Positions 1-11,800 of a stretch of 64,000 bases of DNA are shown here, piece after piece. The DNA is taken from assembly GCF_001640805.2 (NCBI RefSeq), contig NC_066849.1, forward strand, positions 26,161,237-26,225,236, given 5' to 3'. The first letter of the stretch is position 1; each line of letters begins with the position of its first letter. Source of the stretch: Lates calcarifer (lineage: Eukaryota > Chordata > Actinopteri > Centropomidae). Both the position numbers and the translations under genes were made by a program. A model generated the notes under the pieces. The model did not search any database, was not told the origin of the DNA, and saw only the letters and a list, made by a program, of their open reading frames with translations.

Positions 1-279
1 AAACTGGATACACTGTGGCTCTGCTGAAAACAAAGCTCAAGTGTATGTATGTGTGTATGTTAGAATCCTTCACCTGACCACAGTGGACTCATGAAAGTAG
101 TTCCTGTAACTCTAACACAGCGTGTCAATAACTTTAAGATAAATAAAGGTTTTGAGATTCAGTGTGTTGTTGTTTATGGAGGAACTGAAAACTGTGAATA
201 TTTATTTAAAACCTGATGATGAGCTAAGAAATGCAAAACCAGCGTGTTCCTTTAAGTTCAGTCTGATAAAGTACTGTAC

Positions 280-378
280 CTCTGACATGGTGGTGTTCCA
301 GATCTTAGTGACCACAGGATCACTGCCATAGTCGTTCTTTAAAGCAGGGGTTGCCCACGCTCTGAGGATCCCCTCAGC
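280..378 (-). CDS. tspan1: tspan1 coding exon 4 (start of large extracellular loop)
   Basis: The 99-base exon has 33 codons, residues 114-146. Acceptor tgttttccacag (ending at 379) and donor gtacag (from 279) flank it. It starts [18 protein letters not shown], continues through [14 protein letters not shown], and is the helical first part of the large extracellular loop. NTT is an N-glycosylation sequon. The CCG motif should open the next exon, which is not in bases 1-279. Confidence 0.93.
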
Positions 379-3300
379 CTGTGGAAAACACACACACACA
401 CACACACAAACACTTAGGAGGATCCTCATTGACATTCATTCCCCTCAGGCCCCTTGACCTAAACCTAATTCTGACTTAACCCCTAAAACCAAGTCTAATT
501 CCTCAAATTCTTCTTTGAAGAAGTGAACTTTTTTTTTTCTAAAATTTCCTCACTTTTTTAAAAAACATTCACATTACATGCTGTCCTGACCATCCAAAAA
601 TGTCCCACTTTTCCATTCTTCTCTGAACTGTTCCATCACACTGTTTTGATTGTACATATATTCCCTAATTTTCTGAAACTATCTTCATTGTCCAATATAT
701 CCTCAATTTCAGAAATGTCTACACTTTCCAAAATGTCTTTGCTTTAATTATGGATGTAACAAAGAGTAGCTGGTACATTTTAACAGATAATGTGGATCTT
801 AATAAACAAACAATAAGCATTACGTTTGTCCTCGCTTACAAATGTCCTAATTCATTTTTGTCCACTTAAGTCCAAACCAAAAATATTTTTATCTTCAGAA
901 AATGTCCCCACTTCTCAAAAGTATCCCACTTTCTAATATGTATGTGATATGTATCCCATATTTTTTAAATGCCCTCCCTTTCCAAAATATGCAGCTTAGC
1001 TCCATCAGAGGTGATGTAGTCCCAGTGCTTCGCTCTGTCCAGTCTGTAGATGAGGCCTGAATATGCAAATAGTATAAGAGCTCATCACTGCACCAGAGAG
1101 CTTCTACTGTCAAAGTCCAACAGTCTCACACACACACACACTAACACCCCTAAGTAATCACATGCCACAGTATGGAAGCCCCTGAAAATAAAACACTGCA
1201 GCTGATCTCATGGGCAGGAAAGGTAATTCTCTGGGAGTCACCTATTCATCAGAAATTAAATAAATCTTCTCACACAAAGCACCTGGGAAATAAACAGCCC
1301 GGCCTGGCACCTGGAAAAAATGAAAATAAATCAAAAAATGGCCGAGCCATTATTCTCTATTCTTCTCCTCCTTTTTACGGTCATAAACTGAGAGGAGGGG
1401 GATATGGGGGTGGGGGGGCATTTACATATATATAGATGCTCTTGATGTCTTTGGCCAGGACACATTCTGTCTCATATTCATGTTTATCCAAAGTGCAAAA
1501 AAGGAGGGTTAGGTTTCAGGCAGAGTCTTTTGTTGTGGAAGAATTCCTTCACAAACACACAGGTTAGCTTTCTTTCACATCCTCCCCCCTTCCTCCTTCC
1601 CTCCCTCCCCAGTCTATTTTTTCCATTTTGATAAATAATCCCGTCGCGCACAGTCACACAAAGACCTACTTGACGAGGGGGGAGGGTGTGGGCTTTACTG
1701 TACGTGCATGTGGCCACGTGCAGCTGTGTGTTTATCAGGTTTGTGTGTCCGAAAGTGCGTTTTTTTTTTTTTTTCTCTCCCCCTGTTCTGTGTGTGTGTA
1801 TGTGGATGTGTGTACATTGAAGGGGGCAGGCGTACAAGATGCCCGAGGGGATGCTGGGATACATGCCACAATTAAAAGTGCCCCCCCAAGAAGCTGAGAG
1901 AGTGGCTGAGATCAGAGAGGGTTATTACCAGCGGGCTAATTCATCACTGTCACTCGGTCCCGCGCCTCGCCACATCCTGTTAAACACACACACACTCACA
2001 TGCTTACACACTGATATGGGCCCTTGCACACACACACACACACACACGGTGGACAGGCAGGACAAAGCATATAGTAACACACAGCACAGTGAGGCAGGAG
2101 GCGATAAGACATCTATCACTACAGTGAAGTGAACACATTCTACACAGATGATAAAAACCTTGGGCTTCATGTGTTATTGATCTCTTGTTGCTGTTCTTCA
2201 AATAATTATCGATATCTCTTACTGCAGTGACTCACCGGCTGCTAATTGGTTATTGTTCTTAAGAAGAAAAGCATTAAGTGAAAACCTTTGCCATTCGCAG
2301 AGGAAATGTAAGAGTGGAAATATCAGAAATAAAAAAAAAAAGAAAAAGGTTGACAAATATTTCAAATGCGCCTTGACATGTCCATTTCTGAACTTGTTAT
2401 TGTGCTCCTCATATTATTTTATTGTTGCATTGAAGTTACAGCATCAGTTGAAAAATACCTGATGATCTGAAGGCATTTCCAGAATGTAACCATCTCCATC
2501 TTCTGCACAATAAAAGAGATTTTTAACCTGTTTTTCAAGTAATAACTAAAATAATAAGTGCTGGTTGGCACAAAACAAAAAATGTTGTTATTGTGTTACT
2601 GTGGATGAAAATGCCAAATAATGTAAAGTGACATTCACTGATAAGTACAGCTACTAAAGTTAAAGCAGAATAATCCTAAAGCTTCCTTCTTTACCATGGA
2701 GCTTTACTGTGAATATCATGTCATTGTTTCTCTGAGCTGACTTATACAACACCTGCTCAGCACAGAGACCAGTTAGTGAACATAGTGGAGCAACTACGTT
2801 TTTAATTTGGTCTGTATCAACAAAGGAAATATGTTTAGACTGGTAACTTGGGTTATAAATCTTTTATATTGAAGTGCAGGTGGAGTGTGATTTATTCATA
2901 TCGTCAGAAGGTTCTTTGAGGACTCTGGAAATATCTTAAGTGAATTTTGTTTTTTAAATCATTGATCTGAAGAAACTTGCCTGTTTTCACATCGAGGAGC
3001 AAATCCAGAGCAACACTAGCTTTGAGCTGGAGTGATGTTTCTATCAACTTGATGAATTTAAGTCTATTATTCCTACTTATTTTAGAACATCTGGCTCTTT
3101 GACTGCTACAGGCTCTACTATGTCCAACTAGATAATGACTAATCCTGTCTGCTCTGCCTCACAGCTGCTGTTTGGTGCTGGGCTGGTGGTGCACAGTGAG
3201 TTTATTGGAGGTAGTTTGATGAAAATATCTGCCTGCTGCTGCTGGAAACACTGAGACTGAACCAAAACAGTAAAGTTGCTTGTTGTAAAACCAGAACCAT

Positions 3301-4318
3301 GAGCTTTAAGATGCTAAAAAAAACTCCATAGAGCATAGTCACTACAGGTGAAATCTTAAACGCTGCCCATAGTATTTTTATGCATTGTTAATATAAAGAT
3401 ATTGATTAGCGGAGCTTTAAAGCAGAAGTAATTGGAGTTTATCAGCTTATATGACTAACTCCAGCTAATCTCTCCTCTTATTAATGAGAAATTAAAGCAA
3501 ACAGTAATCTGTAGTGAGTGCATTCCTTTACTGTACACGGACGTCAATGGGATTCATTAAATGCCATATCACATCTATTTCATTAATCCACCGTGAAGTC
3601 CACATCAGCCCTGGTAATAAATCTCCACCCCGGTCACTTCCGAATCACTTGGGGGAGAAAGAACAACCATGACCACTGACGGCCTCTCATAATGCCTGCT
3701 GGAATTGCTTATTAAATCTCAGTTATTCCGACCACCCGAAGGTTATTGGCTCTTCGGTTAGATGAGCTGTGGAGGCCTGGCGGCCAAAAGGCAGATTTAT
3801 GCTGCCGATAAGAAGAACAGAATAGATCAACACTTTATTTATTGTCTCCTTTCGTAGTCTACGCCTCTGTCCCTTACTTATTGACACAGGCAGCTATATA
3901 TATGCATATTAGATGTATATTGCCCATATTCATTATTCTGATGCTATTGTGTTTACTGTGTCTTATCAAAGGCAGGAGATGGACAGCTGCTCTCACACAC
4001 TCATATCCGTGATGGAACTGACGATGTCCTTTGTGTTTGTAATGAACAGATGATGCTAAAGCTAACAAACAGTGCGTTAAATTGACTCTGAACCATATCT
4101 GTGATCTCCTTAAGGAAGACAAATCTATGAGTTATGTCTTGCATTTCATTGAGCTTTAGACAATAGCTCACACCTCCCTCTCTCCCTCACACACCGGCAC
4201 ACTCTCTGTTGTCGATTCGCCTCTCGCCAGATGCCGTTTACATCGCTCGCCTTGGTTGGGCTGGCTTTTGTAAATGACAGGCGAGAGATGGGGCAGATTT
4301 ATTTCAACAAAACCGCCT

Positions 4319-4353
<35 letters not shown>

Positions 4354-5827
4354 CTCCCAGCTCTGCCTCCAAGGACGGACACACACAAGCACAGAAAAAC
4401 ACACACACTCGCTCTCACAGCTTCTTTGTGTGAAAGCACACACGTTCGAGGTTGGACACGACCAGAATTCACAGGATAACAGAGAGAAAGTAAACAAGAC
4501 GCACACAGAGACAGAGTGGGAGAAGTTAGAGGTAGACCTGTGCACTGCAAAAAAAAAAACCTCTCCTGTCATTTCTGTCTGTGGTCCCTGTAGCTTATTT
4601 TCTTAAAACATGAATGAAAAATCTTTCTAAGTTTACCATAAACCACATTCACATTAGTGCATGAAAAACATTTTTTGTGAGCCTCCTCCTCCTCTCACTG
4701 ATATATGTGATGTGCTTCTCTGAAAGTTCACATCTTTTGAACTTGGATCAATCTGCGCTGACCTTTACGAGCACGGCCTGCTTGTTCTGCAGTTACATGT
4801 AAGAGGAAATTATAGGGTTTGTTTAATGACAAGGTTACAGAAATGCTGTTTGACACCCCTAAGTGGTCTAGCTACTTAACAATGTAGCATGTGTTTTGGT
4901 GAAGTCTTTTCTCCTGGTCATCAGAACAGATCATGGAAGGTTATAAAACTGTCTAACAGCTTCAGACAAATAACATGGTTCTCCTGAAACAGACACTTGA
5001 AGAGTTGAAAGCATCTGTAGGTATTTTAGTTTAAAACATTAAATTATCAACAGGATATGAGGGAATTATGTAAAGACATAATCTGTGTGATGCCCCATCC
5101 TGCAATTTTGTACCTCTATAGGCAATAATGAGGGACTGTGGTGTCCAGTCACTCTCATACTCTATATCAGTGCAACAGAAGAGTGAAGTGCTGCTTCTCC
5201 TGGTAATCCTTAAATTGACACCAGTGAGCTGTAAACTGCCTGATGGCTGTATTACATCAGATGCATCATACGGACAGAAGAGGTGGTCAGGGTACAGTAA
5301 CCTGTTGGTGAGGTTAATGTGTAAAATTGCTGCTTTTCTGGCGAGTTGACAGTCTGAGGAACATGGAAATGACGTTCATCAAGACCTGTGTGTTGCCATT
5401 ATAAGCTACAATGATGTCATGCCACTTCCATTTTTGATTTTTGAGAATCAACAGTCATACTGCACATGGCCACAAGATGTCACTTGTCAGCAAATTGTAA
5501 GCACAGATCGTTTTGGGCAGTTGAATAGTCTCTTCAGCTGTTTGCAGCTCAGAGTGGTTTACCAACAACAGATGCACAAACAAATGAAATTCCCAGGCAG
5601 TGCAGTCCATTCTCCTCCATTCATCAGCTCCTCCCTGAAGATGGATGTGTGTTAGATTGCCTCACTCAGTCCTGGGGCCTCAGATACATCGTCCAATTGG
5701 ATAAAAAACTCCACTTTCTATTTTCCTTATTAGGATCCCAGTCTTCACTAACCTCCTTTTACGTAGCTCATTTGAAATCCTTATAATTATTATACGAGGC
5801 ACTAAATGGAAATGGAACATGTGTGTA

Positions 5828-5859
<32 letters not shown>

Positions 5860-8800
5860 GGGGACACATATGTAAATAGGCTGTTTTGCATATAAAATGC
5901 TTTAGCTTCAATATTCCAGAGTAATAAATTGCTCAAAGTGAGAGACAGCGCACCCAGCCCCGGGCTATCCTAGAGTCATTAAGTAGCTGAATGTAGTGAG
6001 GCGGACACAAAGCCAGTAATTCAATGATGGCCGCAGCTATGATGGAGAATTTACATGGAGATAAAATCCAGAGAGTAGGACGAGGAGGTGAGAGGGTGAA
6101 AGAGAACAACAGAGAGGGACGAGAAGAATTAAGAGACAAAGGACAGGGAGTGAAGAGGAGGAGTGGAGAAGGAGGAAGAGGGCGGGAATGTCATGGAGCC
6201 ATGACTGGAAAAAAAAGGTATAGGTAAGGGGAAGTGGGGAACTTACAAATGAAGAGTAGGCCAGAGCCACGACTCCTGCTGCCACTTCAGCAATGAATAT
6301 GATGAGGATGATAGAGAAGAACTGCATGGAGGGAAAAAGAGGAGACAAAGCGTTTTACTCATATAACACTGATAGTAATCTTTTTGTTGTTGTTCAAGTC
6401 ACAAACTCATGTTTTAATCTCTTTAGTGGCTGATTGATTATTCGTTTTGTCTGTAAAATGATGGAGGAAAGATGTGCATCCCAGAGCCTGATTTTACAGA
6501 TTTAAATTCCTTGTTTTTATCCCAACTGTCCAATACCCAAATATACTCAATATATAACAATAACAATAACAATAACAATACAAAGACAGAGAACAGATCC
6601 TCACATTGAAGAAGCTGGAGCCAGGAAAGGTTTAGAATGAAAATTAAATCAAAGAATGAACTCCCAATTTTTAGCAATGTCATAATTTTTTCCCATTTAA
6701 TTATCATTAATAGAAAAATAGTGCAAATACTACAATTACATTCTACAGTTTTGGAGCATTATTCTGTCACTTAGACTTTTTTTGCAATAAAACTCTTTAA
6801 AATTATCAATAAAATAATAAGGAAAATAATCATGAATCAAACAAAATAAATCAGTAGTTTCAACCTAAGAATTTAAGTAGCCCTAGAAGAAAACACAACA
6901 GACTGGTAATCTGTTAAACTGAAATGATTAATAAGTGTTTTTTTTTTTTTTTTTCTGGCGTAAAGCTCCATGAAAGAGTCTGATGTTTGTAATCAGCAAC
7001 ATGTCTGAATATCCTGGGCCCTTTACACAGTTATTGTTGTACTGAACAATCACAGTGTCACAGTGATTATGGAGAGGGACAATAAGGAGACACAGAGCCT
7101 GAATGATCCATTTCATCAGCTCATCCATTCTTTTTATTCAGTCCATTACAGCTGTTTCCCTGATATGTGCTGCATCCTGCGCTGTCAGTTGCAGGATCTG
7201 CTGCATCGTCATCATTCATCTCAATGGGAGATGTGGACATGATGGGGCCTCTGCAGGGGGAAATGTACAGCCTGTGCTCCTCATTAGACTCACTGCAGTG
7301 GACTAAGAGGTAGTTAGACCTGCCGTTAATGAGCATAATAATGTACATTGTGCTATTCTGGGGTTGGTGGTGTTGCTGATATGGATGAGGCAGGAGGGGT
7401 GGATGTGGATATTAGCTGGGCTGTTGATGAGCTGGATGTAAATGCGAGGATACTGAATGTGGAGCAACTGGGTGTAAAAGCACCTTATGAACTCATGAAT
7501 GATCATTTGTGGTGTTTTACATCATAATGTCAGTGGTTTAAGGGCAACGAGAGACTACATGAATAGATGACTGAACCACCTCACTATTGACTTTCCCTCT
7601 TGGATGATTTTCCTATTCAGTTTTTACATGTGCTGTACGTACCATTTTTATGGTTTTGAGTCTTACTGGGAGACACCCTGAGAAATCATTTGCATTAAAA
7701 TGCACAGAGCACAAGTGTCTACTTACACATCCAACAGACAGAGTAATGTTATCATCCCATTTGTGTCCATTTGTGTGTGAAGATCACACAGAGTCATTTG
7801 ATTCATGGTTTAAAAATGGACCAGTAAAGCCTTAAAGTGCATCTCCAGCTGATATCAGTTGCAATTAGTCATTTATTTCAACCTTATGCTGCAGCTGTTT
7901 ATATGTCTGTTGTTCTAATAGCTGGCTAAAATACTATTTTTGCACCATTTGTCTGCGTAACAGTTCAATATGACAAATGAAAACTGACCACACAGTTACA
8001 TTATTTTCTTTACAGTTGCACCTGTTGTTTAACTCTACTTCCCCCCTTTATTCATCTCTGTATGTTCATGAAATCAAATATTTTTTAGTCAAGCCTAGTC
8101 ATTTTTTGACATACAATGATGCTAAATCATCCATGTTTTGTGGACAGCGGTAGTTGGAGGTGATATTTGTCTGTGACATTACCTGAAAGCAATGGATGTA
8201 AAGCTTATTCTCTCTGTCATAGTTCCCAGAACTATACAACACAGCCTTAAAGTCGTACCACAGCTGTCAGACAGCTGTAGCACACGTGGTAAAATGTTAG
8301 CATCCAGATGTGGCCACCAGGTTTGTGAATAGGGCGGACATAAAGAACAGTGCTTTCATGCTACCTTGGGTAGATTGGTGAAGCAGACCCTACACTACAC
8401 ACCCCAACTTATATCTACACCATAGGATGATGTAACGTAGGTCTGGTACACCTACCGTGAGCAGCAGACACTTGCTCTCCTTGTGGGCCCCACAGCAGCC
8501 CAGTAGCCCCAGCAGCACCAGCACGATCCCGATGGCAATGCAGAAAAAGCCCACATTGACGAATTGCATGCCTTGGCCAGAGAACGGCCCCAGCAGCTTC
8601 AGGAAGGAGCCCCCATCCACACTCACCCAGATCCCCATGGCCAGCAGGGTCAGGCCCCCCAGCTGCAGCAGGACCCAGGAAAACATGATTAGCATACATT
8701 AGTGCAAAAAACTATGCATGTCCATGTATGCAGCAGGAAAATCCCTGTCATTAATGGAAGAGGGAGCCTGACCAGTTGGCTTTCCAGAGGATGTAATCAC

Positions 8801-11800
8801 ACTTAACAATGGTGAATAACATGTCAATTATTTGTTTGCCTGGCAGTCATTCAGACAGGGTCAAGTCAACAGCTCTTGAGGGGGTAATGGGTTTTGGAAA
8901 AGAGGGGACATCTTACATCACTAACGCTCTCTTACTGTTACCTCTTAGTGACACCATGACACTTATATCCTTCCCTCCATTCAGAGAGAAGGATTTCTTT
9001 TGTGAGACTTTGCTGCCTCAGGCTTCCCATTATGTATCGAAGCCAAGCAAGCTTGGCCTCTTTTTACCTCTCTGAACAAAATGACTGCCCTTTTCCACAG
9101 CCACCTTTATCTCCCTACTCATGTCATGCAGGAATAATGGACAGAAATACAGTTAGCGATCATCTTGTGATGGTGGAAAAGGACACTCTACTATTTGATT
9201 ATAGCATGGACAGAGAAGAAGAGAGAACGTTACTCTCCACCAGATAGGACTCTTAGCTTTTTCAGCCCTGCAACTAAACTTAGGAAGTTTAAGTACACAA
9301 TCAGGTGTCATGATCCCCCTTTGTATCGAACATCAGATGGCTACTGGGCCTTAATCTAAAATCACTCTGAGAGGACCAATTTAAAACAGGCCTTAATTCA
9401 TGCAGCATCTACCCAGCTCGTCTACACCAACTGACCCATTCTAAAATAGACTTGGTCCAAGTTTCTCTGATCAGTCGTGACACCCAAATCATAACTAAAC
9501 CCAGCCAACCAACTGAAAGGTGTGTTCCTCCTTGTAGTCAGGATGCAAAAGGAAACATTAACAACAAAAAGGTGAGCAGGCAGTCTAAGTCTAAGTCTCT
9601 AAGTCTAAGTCTAAGTCTAAGTCTAAGTCTCTAAGTCTAAGTCTAAGTCTAAGTCTCTAAGTCTAAGTCTCAGTCATTTCATTGAGGGACGCTGAGGAGC
9701 ATTTACTGAAATCCATTGGCATAAAACTGGTAAAACCTGCTCATAACAAACAAATTCAGAACTATGTCAAATGTTTCACATTACAGACTGTCATTATCTG
9801 TTTCTCTCTCTGCCTCTCCGTCCTCATGTCTCCACCTCTGGCCTTCTCTTCCACTTTATTTCCAGTCTTTTTATCCTCCTTCCTCCCCTCTGTGTATCTC
9901 ACCCTGTGCTCCTCATACTGAGTGATTTCTTCTTCTTTCCTCCTCCTCTGCAGAAAAAAGCCATGTTTGAAAGCCGATATTGTCTGTCAGGCTCCATCAG
10001 AGTCACTGCAGTCATTGGCCCCCTCTACTCTCCATCAGGCCCTGACACTCCACACCTCCTGTCAGACACTGACGTCTCCCATGTGGGAATCATCTCCCCC
10101 TTCTTTTCTTTGTCTCTTTCCTGCTCTTCCTATCTTTTTTTACCCACTTCTTCATTCTGCTTCTCCTCTCCTTTCACTCTGGTGTTTCCCTTCTCGTCTC
10201 TTGAACCTGTTCAGTGTCATCATTGCACCGTTAGCTAAATGTGATACGACAAGCATATTCCCCCTCTAACTCCATGTCTGCCACCATCATCCCTCACCAG
10301 GTATAATTATAGCTGGCATGCTGTCTTTTTTTTTTTTTTTTGAAGATGGCTAATCCCTTTGATGGTGTGCCATATGCAGGTGGATGCCCTGTCAGTTGAA
10401 CACCCACATGGCAAAAGGACTGGAAGTAAATCAGGTTTTTGAAAGAAGGGTAGAAAAGAAAAAGCAGCGTCCTATCTTTGGAGATGGGAAATATAGGCTA
10501 TTAGGGTCAGAGGAGAGGGAATGAATAACAGGCTGTAGAATGGGAGGCCACGGCCTCCAGAGAGGGGGAGGTGAATAGAGAGAAGAGATAGAAAGATACT
10601 GAGGGGTAGAAAAGAGAATGGGTCCCATCCCATCCCCAATTGAAATGGAATTGGTTCTCTTTGAAAGGCCTGGAATGAGAGAGACGTCAGTTGAGTATAA
10701 AACCCATCTTCATGGGTCATATTACTGTGAGCAGACAATCTGATTAAGTCCCCAACACTAGACCGTGGATCTGTACAGAGACACTTCTAATTTCCAATGC
10801 ATTTATACTGGTTCCAAGGCAACGTCAAGTCTCATGGTTGAGCGTATTCCTGAAACTAAAATCACAGGCTATAGGTTTGTTCAGTTCGGTTTTGTTTTTA
10901 GATATTTAAAAATATTCTTTGCTAGAGGGCACCCAGGAGGCATCCTAGTCAGATACCTGAACCATCTCAACAGGCTCCTTTCAGTAGTGGAACAGCTGTC
11001 ACTACTATAGCTCCTCACCCTGTCTCTATAAGGCTGAGTCCAGACACCCTATGGAAGAAATTCAGCTGCTTGAATCCACAATCTCATTCTTTTCAGCCAC
11101 TATCCAGAGCTTATGGCCATAGCTGAGGGTTGGAAAGTAGATTGGCTGGTAAATCGTGAGCTTTGCCTTACAGCTCATTAGCCTCTTCACCACAACATCC
11201 ACATTACTGCTGAAGCTGCACCAGTCCGCCTGTGAATCTCTTACTCCATCCTACCTTCACTTGTGAACAAGGCCCAGAGATACTTCAACTCCTTCTCTTG
11301 GGGCAGCAACTCATCTCCAACCATGGAGGGAGCAATCCACCATTTTCCAGCAGAGAACCATGGCCTCAGACTTAACTCTCACCCCCCTCTGCTTTACACA
11401 CAGCTGCAAACTGCAATAATAATAACAGTGTATGTTTCAAATGACAATAACTTCCCAAAGTTCTTAGACACTTTTTCTGATTTATTTTTCACCATTTCAC
11501 TGACTTTGTGTACACTACAAGTTTGTATTGAAGGTGAGAAAGAGAGGGTGGACTTGATAACCATCAGCAAAATGAGGGTAGAATGAGATACCAATTTTGC
11601 AAAGTGAGTTTATGTTTTTGGCAGTAGTATCGTGAGGGTATCATCTCTTCTGGGTAGTTTCATGTTGATTTGACAGAGCACATGACTGTGGTACCAGAGA
11701 CCAGGATTCCAATCTTTGATTAGGTTTAGATAACAAACACACTTTATTTAAGCTTAGGGAAAGATTGTGGTTTTTGCTGAATATAAAAAAAACATGTTGT

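Larger units (their letters stand above)
379..6246 (-). other. tspan1: tspan1 intron between coding exons 3 and 4
   Basis: A 5.9-kb intron bounded by gtaagt (6246) and ccacag (379). It holds a CA array beside the acceptor (389-408), a decayed minisatellite (about 530-990), enhancer-like stretches (about 1160-1400, 1840-1980, 3530-3860, 4190-4320, 5930-6060), interspersed repeat debris (about 2620-3420), a (CAG)10 array and purine-rich DNA next to exon 3 (6040-6240). No coding sequence is supported inside it. Confidence 0.85.

Noticed and set aside
1..279. Next tspan1 exon with the CCG motif
   Set aside because: Searched the minus strand; no Cys-Cys-Gly codons with splice sites, so it must be left of the window.
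1484..1897. 126- and 89-codon opposing frames
   Set aside because: Low-complexity (poly-T, GT, GGGAGG) composition; no homology.
4274..4606. 110-codon plus-strand frame with ten glutamines
   Set aside because: Created by the CAG array; the rest is HT/TQ-rich translation of CA-rich DNA, with no homology or splice context, and it lies in a tspan1 intron.
8457..8702. Plus-strand and second minus-strand frames over tspan1 exon 2
   Set aside because: Shadows of the real tetraspanin frame, which matches the family and has correct splice sites.
9771..10269. 155- and 115-codon plus-strand frames
   Set aside because: Overlapping frames in a pyrimidine-rich tract; Ser/Leu/Phe/Pro composition only.
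11670..11720. tRNA-like segment as a functional tRNA gene
   Set aside because: B box degenerate (ggattccaatc) and no foldable acceptor stem; better explained as SINE relic.
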